In this document: positions 7,589 to 12,919 of the stretch, piece after piece
Numbering within the stretch: position 1 is the stretch's first letter
How the letters are laid out: every line of letters starts with the position of its first letter
Source: CAZSSM01 sp964609385
Lineage (GTDB): Bacteria; Planctomycetota; Planctomycetia; Isosphaerales; Isosphaeraceae
Length of the DNA stretch: 12,919 nt
Assembly: GCA_964609385.1 (NCBI GenBank)
Contig: CAZSSM010000133.1
Span: 1 to 12,919 of the forward strand
Direction of reading: 5' to 3'
Notes under the pieces: model-generated
Databases searched by the model: none
Told to the model about the DNA's origin: nothing
The model's input: the letters and a program-made list of their open reading frames with translations, nothing else
Program-made: the position numbers and the translations under genes

Positions 7589-8039
7589 GCCATCGCTCTC
7601 CGACGACAGGTTTCCTCGAAGTTCGACGCGGACCTCCCGCGTCGATTTTGCAAGGAAACGCCTCAAACGACATCTTCGCGTCTCATGATCCGACACGCTA
7701 ACATGGACCAGGTTCATCCATTGTCGGATCGAAAGGTCAAGCATTCATCAATTCAAATAAGCTGTGGGCTACCGTCATCGGCACGTCAATCAAGCTACAG
7801 TAGACCTCTCAAAGCTCAGTGCTCCTCGGAAATTTGGACGGCTTCGAACCCTATTCGCGGGGCTCGCTTCGATTCTCCGGTGTGGGCCGGAGCAGACTTT
7901 GTGAGGTTTTGCGGGCGTCTAGGCACCAGTCATCGCGATTACCCTCGCTGATTCGCCGAGCCTTGGCTATTAATGGACATCCCTCGTCATGTCTCCTCGT
8001 CCTGAGTGACTTTCCTGCCTTTCTTTGGAACCAGCTTGC
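7589..8039. other. Intergenic region between rtcB and the sialidase-like gene
   Basis: With the GTG start for rtcB this is a 451-bp divergent gap. It is more AT-rich near 7741-7770. It holds a perfect 6-bp stem with a 6-nt loop (CTCCGG 7875-7880, CCGGAG 7887-7892). TATTAA at 7968-7973, 66 nt before the downstream ATG, could be a -10 element but has no matching -35. TTCGAA/TTCGATTC words near 7843 and 7868 suggest a tRNA T-arm, but no stems form. No gene is supported here. Confidence 0.5.
7597..7601 (-). promoter_or_regulatory. Ribosome binding site deciding the rtcB start
   Basis: GGAGA on the minus strand, 8 nt before the GTG at 7588. The ATGs at 7744 and 7717 lack comparable purine runs. 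Confidence 0.5.
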
Positions 8040-9401
8040 ATGGTCCGTTCCATTTCGGCCCTCATCGCATTGATCTCGATCGTCGGTGTGGTCATTGTCT
8101 TAAATGCGAATTCCGAACCGACGGTCATCACGATCGGCCGTTCCACCGCCCCGTCCTTGGCATCTCCGTCGGACGAGTCGCGAACCGACAACTCTGATGA
8201 TGAACACATTGACCAAGCTGCTGAGGCCAACGGCTCGAACGTCGAACGGACGGGTTCAGACGACGGCGACGACAATGCTGTGGAGCGTCGAGATCGGAGC
8301 CGTCGGCGCCGGAAACAATCCCAGCGGAGCCGCTTCAGCCTCGTTGAAGCGAAAAAGGAGTTGCTCTGGACGGCCGGTACGGGGGGCTACGACCGCTACC
8401 TCAGCCCGTCGATCACCTCGATCGGCGAGCAGACCGTTTTCGTCTTCTGTGAAGGTCAGACGCTGAACGGCGACCAAGTGACCGACAGCAACCTGCTTCT
8501 GCGACGCTCTGAGGACGGGGGCGCGACCTGGGCCGAATCGATCGTCGTGCTCGACAACGACGCCCCATGCATCAACCCGTGCGTTCTAGTGGATCGGTCC
8601 ACGGAGATGATCATCTTGCTGGCCACGCTCCATGGAGGGGCCGGTATCGAGGATCGCCTCGTTCAGCTCAGCAGCACCGATGCGGGCATCAGTTGGCTCG
8701 CGATCACCGACATCACCGATCAGGTGAACCCCCAAGGCTGGTCGGGCTATATGACCGGTCCGGGGCAGGGGATCCAGCTCCGCCTCGGAGACCATGCCGG
8801 CCGTCTGATCGTCCCGTGCACGCATCAAGACGAGAACGATGAGTCGATCGCGCACCTGATCGTCTCCGACGATCGGGGATCGACTTGGCAACTCGCCGAG
8901 GGCATGATCCCCGGCTACGTCCACTCGCAGGTCCTCGAACAGGCCGACGGTGATCTCTTGCTTTCGCTCGCTCCTGGTTCGGACACCGAGCCGCACCACC
9001 GCTTCATGGCGATCAGCAACGACGGTGGCCGGAGCTGGAGCGAGCCGAAGCCGACCGAGTTTGTCAAGGATCCGGGGATCCAGGCCGGTCTAACCCGGTT
9101 GATCCCGGTCGATCGTCTGACCGAAGATGACGATCCCGAACTGATACTCACCAACCCCACCCACGTCTCGGAACGGTTCCGCTTGATGGCTTGGATCAGC
9201 TCCGATGACGGCGAAACCTGGACTCGCGCCAAGACGATTCATTCCCAGGCGGCCGGCGCTTCAGCATGCCTCTGTCTGGACAACGGCATCATGATCTGCG
9301 TCTTTGAGGGGGGCGACTCGTTCGATGCTCCCGAAGAGTTCATCGCCGTCATCCGGTTCGATCGGCCCTTCTTCTTCGCGGACCTGGGCAAAACCAACTA
9401 A
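8040..9401 (+). CDS. Membrane-anchored Asp-box (BNR) sialidase-like protein, 453 aa
   Basis: The protein has a hydrophobic N-terminus (about 4-22) that could be a signal peptide or membrane anchor. A low-complexity spacer follows, first acidic (about 43-80) then Arg-rich (81-98), and then a six-bladed sialidase-type propeller from about 108. Five Asp-boxes (S-x-D-x-G-x-T/S-W) are visible at 157-164, 212-219, 276-283, 326-333 and 387-394, together with the family-like GPGQGIQL (240-247). By eye, several catalytic positions of GH33 sialidases look replaced, so enzymatic cleavage of sialic acids is not assured; glycan binding or another hydrolase activity is possible. The ATG at 8040, with GGAA 9 nt upstream, is preferred over a TTG at 8025. 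gshB follows closely on the same strand. The fold is confident; the substrate is unknown. Confidence 0.85.
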   Translation: MVRSISALIALISIVGVVIVLNANSEPTVITIGRSTAPSLASPSDESRTDNSDDEHIDQAAEANGSNVERTGSDDGDDNAVERRDRSRRRRKQSQRSRFSLVEAKKELLWTAGTGGYDRYLSPSITSIGEQTVFVFCEGQTLNGDQVTDSNLLLRRSEDGGATWAESIVVLDNDAPCINPCVLVDRSTEMIILLATLHGGAGIEDRLVQLSSTDAGISWLAITDITDQVNPQGWSGYMTGPGQGIQLRLGDHAGRLIVPCTHQDENDESIAHLIVSDDRGSTWQLAEGMIPGYVHSQVLEQADGDLLLSLAPGSDTEPHHRFMAISNDGGRSWSEPKPTEFVKDPGIQAGLTRLIPVDRLTEDDDPELILTNPTHVSERFRLMAWISSDDGETWTRAKTIHSQAAGASACLCLDNGIMICVFEGGDSFDAPEEFIAVIRFDRPFFFADLGKTN

Positions 9402-9439
9402 ACCCGACACGGGCCGGGATGGGGAGTCGGATCAAGGCC

Positions 9440-10441
9440 ATGTCATCACTTTCGGTTCCGACCGATTTCGAGCGTCCTGTCCGACGCATCGCCTTCGTTA
9501 TGGATCCGCTGGACCAGGTCCAGCCGGATCACGACACAACGTTCGCTTTGCTTCGCGAGGCGGATCGTCGCGGACACTTGACCTATCACGTCGACCCGGC
9601 CGGCGTCGGGTATGCTGACGGTCGGGTTGAGCTTGATGCTCGTCGGGTCCGAGTTCGCGACTCGTCGGCCGAATTATTTCAGGTCGAGCCGACTCGCCGA
9701 CTCGGGCCTGATGATCTGGACGCGGTCTGGATCCGAACCGACCCACCATTCGATGACGATTACCTCAACGTCACATTGATCCTTGATCTGCTCCCACCAC
9801 GCGTGGTCGTCGTCAACAGCCCGAGCGGTCTTCGTGACGCCAACGAAAAACTCTCTGCCCTCCATTTTCCCGAACTCGGACCGAGGACCCTTATCACTCA
9901 GGACCTCGGACGCTTGACCGAGGCGCTTGGAGCGTTCGGTGGTCGGATGGTTGTCAAACCGATCGATGGTCACGCGGGCGTTGGGGTCTTCCTGGTTCGT
10001 AACGACGACCCGAACCAGCGTGCCTTGCTCAAGGCCTCGACCGCCGACGGTCAACGCAAGGTCCTCGCGCAGGAAGTGGTCGAGGAGGCCGACCAGGGCG
10101 ATAAGCGAGTTCTCGTCCTCGAGGGTCGGCCGATCGGTGCGATGCTTCGACGCAACGTCTCCGGAGGGTTCGCCCACAACATCGCCCAAGGGGGATCGGC
10201 TTTCCCGGCTCAAGTGACCGAGCACGATCGGCGGATCTGCGAAGCGATCCGCCCTTGGCTTCGAGAGCGCGACCTGTTCTTCGTGGGGATCGATGTGCTG
10301 GGTGGCCGGTTGATCGAAATCAATGTGACGAGTCCGACCTGTCTCCAAGAGATCAACCGGTTCGATCAGGCCGAGCTGGAAAGCGAAGTCACCGATGCGC
10401 TCGAGGCTCGAATCGATCGGGCCGCTCGTGTTCCCTGCTGA
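9440..10441 (+). CDS. gshB: Glutathione synthase, 333 aa
   Basis: GshB is a cytoplasmic ATP-grasp ligase that joins gamma-glutamylcysteine and glycine to make glutathione. The match to E. coli GshB is clear throughout: an N-terminal IAFVMDPL strand (17-24), IRTDPPFDDDY (98-108), VNSPSGLRDANEKL (125-138), ATP-binding K173 in VVKPIDG, the Gly-rich loop at 176-184, GDKRVLVLEG (220-229), and metal/substrate residues in FVGIDVLGGRLIEINVTSPT (two overlapping parts, 281-300), including D285, E293 and N295. The Gly-rich loop reads DGHAGVGVF rather than DGMGGASIF. An ATG at 9419 could start the protein 7 residues earlier; GGGAG at 9422-9426 is the only purine-rich site and fits 9440 imperfectly (13-nt spacing). 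The sialidase-like gene ends 38 bp upstream, so they may be co-transcribed. No gshA is in the window. Confidence 0.95.
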   Translation: MSSLSVPTDFERPVRRIAFVMDPLDQVQPDHDTTFALLREADRRGHLTYHVDPAGVGYADGRVELDARRVRVRDSSAELFQVEPTRRLGPDDLDAVWIRTDPPFDDDYLNVTLILDLLPPRVVVVNSPSGLRDANEKLSALHFPELGPRTLITQDLGRLTEALGAFGGRMVVKPIDGHAGVGVFLVRNDDPNQRALLKASTADGQRKVLAQEVVEEADQGDKRVLVLEGRPIGAMLRRNVSGGFAHNIAQGGSAFPAQVTEHDRRICEAIRPWLRERDLFFVGIDVLGGRLIEINVTSPTCLQEINRFDQAELESEVTDALEARIDRAARVPC

Positions 10442-10470
10442 TGGCGAACGAAGTCCGAAGTCGCGATCGA

Positions 10471-10881
10471 TCAATCGCTCTCGAACTCATCCCGATCGGG
10501 GTAGAGGGCGTTCTCGGCGGATCGGACCAGTTTCTCGATGGCGAAGGGTTTGCGGATATAGTCGACGACCCCGAGAAGCTCGGCATAAGCGCGATGCCGG
10601 CTCCCCTCGTTGGCGGTGATCATGATCGTGGGGATCATCCCTTCGGGACGCGTCCGCAGCTTATCCAGGACGAGGAAGCCGCTCTTCTTCGGCATCATCA
10701 TATCGAGGATGATCAGATCGGGCTCCTCACGCTCGGCCAGGTGAAGTCCCGTGTTGCCGTCACGAGCAACCAGGATCCGATGCCCTTTGGCCTCAAAGAC
10801 CGTGCGCATCGATTCCAGGATCTCATGATCGTCGTCCACTAAAAGGATCGTCTTGCCCGAGTCCGCGTCCGTCATGGCCAT
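10471..10881 (-). CDS. Single-domain CheY-like response regulator, 136 aa
   Basis: This is a receiver domain alone, which takes a phosphoryl group from a histidine kinase and signals by protein contact because it has no output domain. The phosphorylation site is intact: acidic triad D16-D18 in LLVDDDHE, phosphoacceptor D60 in IILDMMMP, switch T89 in IMITA, Y108, and K111 in YIRKPF. It ends about 15 residues after the domain, with an acidic tail. The start at 10881 is supported by a full AAGGAGG 8 nt upstream, the strongest ribosome site in the window, suggesting high expression; a second ATG at 10875 is in frame. It is convergent with gshB (29-bp gap), and no kinase is nearby, so its partner is unknown. 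Confidence 0.93.
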   Translation of the reverse strand: MAMTDADSGKTILLVDDDHEILESMRTVFEAKGHRILVARDGNTGLHLAEREEPDLIILDMMMPKKSGFLVLDKLRTRPEGMIPTIMITANEGSRHRAYAELLGVVDYIRKPFAIEKLVRSAENALYPDRDEFESD

Positions 10882-11253
10882 GGACCGCGCCTCCTTCGAA
10901 CCGATCTTCGTCGCAATGGATCAATCGGAGATCAAGCAGTTCCATCGTAGAGCCGGCTCCAGAATCAGAGCAAGTCCGTCTGCGTGAGTCTGGCTCGATG
11001 GGGGGAGCATTCAGACGCAACCTCGGAAATCGCGGCAGCGTTGGGACGGTTGTCATAGAAAAGAATGACGATCGCGCCCATAATCGAGCCAATACCCACC
11101 GACTCACGCGATCCTTCGAGGGAAGGTGATGAGCCAGCGGGTGTTTCCAGATCCCCGCATATTTTCGAGGTTTCGTTCGTCAAGCATCTCCGAAAGCGCC
11201 GCGGACCGTTTGGACTTGCCTGACCATTCGTTCGTTTCGAGGAGTCACAAGGA
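10882..11253. other. Divergent intergenic region, response regulator / lipoprotein
   Basis: This 372-bp gap lies between two divergently transcribed genes. It includes the response regulator ribosome site on the left and GAGGAG (11239-11244), 9 nt before the lipoprotein ATG, on the right. A 10-bp palindrome, GAGCCGGCTC (10950-10959), could be a regulator site. I find no clear promoter, tRNA or small RNA. Minus-strand open frames across it have no ribosome site or protein-like composition. Confidence 0.5.
10890..10896 (-). promoter_or_regulatory. Strong ribosome binding site of the response regulator
   Basis: AAGGAGG on the minus strand, an exact consensus Shine-Dalgarno, 8 nt before the ATG at 10881. 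It favours that ATG over the one at 10875. Confidence 0.7.
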
Positions 11254-12573
11254 ATGATACCCATCACGATTCGAATCCGTTGGACCCTCGCCTCAATCCT
11301 CTGCCTCGTGTTGCTCGGCGGCTGTGGTGGAAGCGACGTCCCCGATCCGGGCTCGGATCCCAATGCAGCGATCGTGCCTCAGGTCGCCTCTACGCAGCGG
11401 ACCCGTTCGGCTCCCGCGTCGAAGCCGAGTCCCGCCCCGTCGAACAATGGTGGTGCGGTGCTCCCCGGGCTTCCTGGTGCCGGATCGTCCACGCCCGCCC
11501 AGTCCGGTGAAACCCCTTCGGCTGAGTCGAGTTCCGGTCGTCAAGCCGGCCCCGAAGAGGGCGGCTATCCCTCGTTGCCGGGTGCGGGTGGTCAAGCCGG
11601 GTCCCAGGGCGGTCAGGCCGGATCACAAGGTGGTGGCTATCCCTCGTTGCCTGGAGCGGGTGGGGAGTCTGCTTATTATGGTGGGTCCGCGACGGATGCC
11701 GAGGAAGGTCGTGGCGGATCTGACAGATCCGGTGCCTCGGGTCGAGGCAACGGCCGTTCGCTCGCGGGGGGCGAAGGCTCGAGCCGCAACCGAGGCAATT
11801 TCTCCTTGCCGGGGGCTGGCGGGGCCGGCAGGTCAGGTGGCGGTGTCGACTTGGAGGAGGGTGGCGGCCAATCCGGTCGTGGCGGTGGCTACCCCTCCTT
11901 ACCACCTGGCGGAGGACGAACGGCCGAGTCGGGCCAAGACGATGACGACGGCTATGGGGCGAACTACGGCAATCAGTATGGCGGGAACAGCGAGTATGCT
12001 CGTTCCAGCGGAGGCTCAGACGAATACGACAACTACACCGGCCGGGGCGGCGGCCTTGCGGGTGGCGGAGGTGCTGAGGGCGGGTTCGGCGGCCGAGAGC
12101 AGGGTGAAGGCGGTGGTGGTCAGTTCGGTGGAGGTAGCCAGGCCGATGAGCCGGACTACACCGATCCGGCCAAGGCGACAGAGTCATTCATGGATGCCGT
12201 CGAGAAGCGTGATCCCGATCTGCTGGCTGAAGCGGTCGCCAAACGGGCACGTTATTCGGAATACACCCGCAGGAGTCGCGAACTGCTCGTTTCCTTTCTC
12301 GATGGCGAGCCGCTGGAGTTTCAGTTGGAGGAATTGGCCAACTCGATCCAAGATTTCGAGGTTCTTGACGGAAACTACAGCCCGAAACAGCGGAGCCTCG
12401 CCTTCGTGATCATCGGCAAATCGACCGAGCGAGATGTGACCTACCGACGCCTTTACCTTCGCAAAGAGAAGGCTGGGTGGAAGGTGCTGGAAGTTGGCCG
12501 TGAGCGTGTAGACAAGGATGTTACGGGTCGCTATCGGTCCCGCTCCAACGACAGCAATCGTGGCGGCTCCTAA
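11254..12573 (+). CDS. Gly-rich lipoprotein with SLPGAGG repeats and C-terminal folded domain, 439 aa
   Basis: The protein opens with a lipoprotein signal: basic start, hydrophobic core (about 11-21) and lipobox L-G-G-C with the acylated cysteine at 24, so it should be membrane-anchored and exported. Residues about 30-295 are low complexity, rich in Gly, Ser, Pro and acidic residues. They contain five related motifs: PGLPGAGS (71-78), PSLPGAGG (106-113 and 130-137), FSLPGAGG (183-190) and PSLPPGGG (214-221), three of them preceded by GGY. A folded domain follows (about 302-420): DPAKATESFMDAVEKRD, then alpha/beta segments ending KAGWKVLEVGRERV. It resembles NTF2-like domains (DUF4878 type) in layout; this is inferred by eye. 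GAGGAG lies 9 nt before the ATG. The linker may cross the cell envelope. Function is unknown. Confidence 0.85.
   Translation: MIPITIRIRWTLASILCLVLLGGCGGSDVPDPGSDPNAAIVPQVASTQRTRSAPASKPSPAPSNNGGAVLPGLPGAGSSTPAQSGETPSAESSSGRQAGPEEGGYPSLPGAGGQAGSQGGQAGSQGGGYPSLPGAGGESAYYGGSATDAEEGRGGSDRSGASGRGNGRSLAGGEGSSRNRGNFSLPGAGGAGRSGGGVDLEEGGGQSGRGGGYPSLPPGGGRTAESGQDDDDGYGANYGNQYGGNSEYARSSGGSDEYDNYTGRGGGLAGGGGAEGGFGGREQGEGGGGQFGGGSQADEPDYTDPAKATESFMDAVEKRDPDLLAEAVAKRARYSEYTRRSRELLVSFLDGEPLEFQLEELANSIQDFEVLDGNYSPKQRSLAFVIIGKSTERDVTYRRLYLRKEKAGWKVLEVGRERVDKDVTGRYRSRSNDSNRGGS
11569..11917 (+). repeat. Degenerate repeat encoding SLPGAGG motifs
   Basis: The coding sequence repeats blocks for GGYPSLPGAGG, with the near-identical DNA word tatccctcgttgcc at 11569-11582 and a one-base variant at 11639-11652. 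Intervening QAGSQGG units are themselves duplicated (11593-11634). Further diverged copies lie near 11803 and 11893. The copies point to internal duplication followed by drift. Confidence 0.5.
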
Positions 12574-12594
12574 ACGCGTTTCGGATCGCGAGGC

Positions 12595-12630
12595 GGCCTG
12601 GTCGTGTCTCAATCCAGATGCGACCAGGTC
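12595..12630 (+). terminator. Candidate terminator hairpin after the lipoprotein gene
   Basis: CCTGGTCG (12597-12604) and CGACCAGG (12621-12628) form a perfect 8-bp stem with a 16-nt loop, extendable by a G-T and a G-C pair to 12595 and 12630. It starts about 22 bp after the stop codon at 12573. No T-run follows, so it may act with Rho or protect the mRNA end rather than terminate by itself. Confidence 0.45.
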
Positions 12631-12636
12631 GTGTTC

Positions 12637-12663
12637 CTGATCAGTGCTCGGTTCCGAGATCAG
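12637..12663. other. Second stem-loop downstream of the lipoprotein gene
   Basis: CTGAT (12637-12641) pairs with ATCAG (12659-12663), and inside it CTCGG (12647-12651) pairs with CCGAG (12654-12658). The two stems are stacked on one side with a 5-nt bulge (12642-12646) on the other. The 2-nt apex is too tight as written, so the innermost pair probably opens. It sits just after the first hairpin. Confidence 0.35.
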
Positions 12664-12919
12664 ATTGATCACGATTATGGCTTCGACCGCAACCTAATCC
12701 TCGACCGGTTCTATCGATCCTTTCAAAGAAATGAGCCGCAAGCGCGATTCACCGACGCGTTCGAGAAAATCCCATGAACGCCCCGCCCCGATCGCTTGAT
12801 CCTATCTTCGGGGGATGACTCGATCCGCGATGTCGCGGTCGGACCCTCCCAGGGGTCGCAACGGTCGTCGGGGTCATTCGGGGCGGGCATCGTGGTTCCC
12901 AATCGGGCCATCACCAGAC

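Larger units (their letters stand above)
12574..12919. other. Right-end region without a supported gene
   Basis: Apart from the two stem-loops at 12595-12663, I see nothing supportable in these 346 bases. A minus-strand open frame at 12723-12914 (63 codons) has no ribosome site and a composition typical of random GC-rich translation. A gene could begin just beyond the window edge. Confidence 0.5.

Noticed and set aside
7835..7900. Possible tRNA from T-arm-like TTCGAA/TTCGATTC words
   Set aside because: No 5-bp T-stem, acceptor stem or anticodon arm could be formed on either strand.
6836..7951. Plus-strand open frame (371 codons) opposite rtcB
   Set aside because: The mirror of a certain rtcB gene with no family features or ribosome site; a GC-rich shadow.
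9674..10474. Minus-strand open frame (266 codons) opposite gshB
   Set aside because: Antisense to a certain gshB; charged, repetitive composition and no initiation signal.
11324..12409. Alternative-frame open reading frames inside the lipoprotein gene, both strands
   Set aside because: Low-complexity Gly codons keep other frames open; the lipobox and C-terminal domain support only the 11254-12573 frame.
12723..12914. Small minus-strand open frame at the right end
   Set aside because: No ribosome site, no motif, and composition like random translation of GC-rich DNA.

Overview
The window looks like an ordinary chromosomal stretch from a GC-rich bacterium, most likely a planctomycete of the Isosphaeraceae type. 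That placement is an inference from high GC, very dense GATC/CGATCG words, large exported proteins with no clear family, an Asp-box sialidase-like protein and a Gly-rich lipoprotein. No marker gene here fixes the taxon. I see no tRNA, rRNA, CRISPR array, transposase, integrase or phage gene.

Layout, left to right. (1) groES on the minus strand, with a perfect 8-bp inverted repeat upstream and no recognisable CIRCE element. (2) A 553-residue exported protein of unknown function, also on the minus strand. (3) A divergent intergenic region, then nuoL and nuoM on the plus strand. These are two proton-pumping antiporter-like subunits of respiratory complex I, and no other nuo gene flanks them. (4) A 9-bp stem hairpin, then rtcB (RNA ligase) convergent on the minus strand. 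(5) A 451-bp gap, then a plus-strand pair: a membrane-anchored Asp-box sialidase-like protein and gshB (glutathione synthase). (6) A CheY-like single-domain response regulator on the minus strand, convergent with gshB. (7) A 372-bp divergent gap, then a Gly-rich lipoprotein with repeated SLPGAGG motifs and a folded C-terminal domain. (8) A right end with no gene, holding two strong stem-loops.

Functionally this is a housekeeping neighbourhood (protein folding, respiration, RNA repair, thiol metabolism, signalling) mixed with lineage-type surface proteins. Most adjacent genes look independently transcribed; the credible co-transcribed pairs are nuoL-nuoM and perhaps the sialidase-like gene with gshB. 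I found no convincing new multi-gene system. The points most worth checking are the isolated nuoLM pair, the GATC enrichment, the apparent loss of catalytic residues in the sialidase-like protein, and the SLPGAGG lipoprotein.
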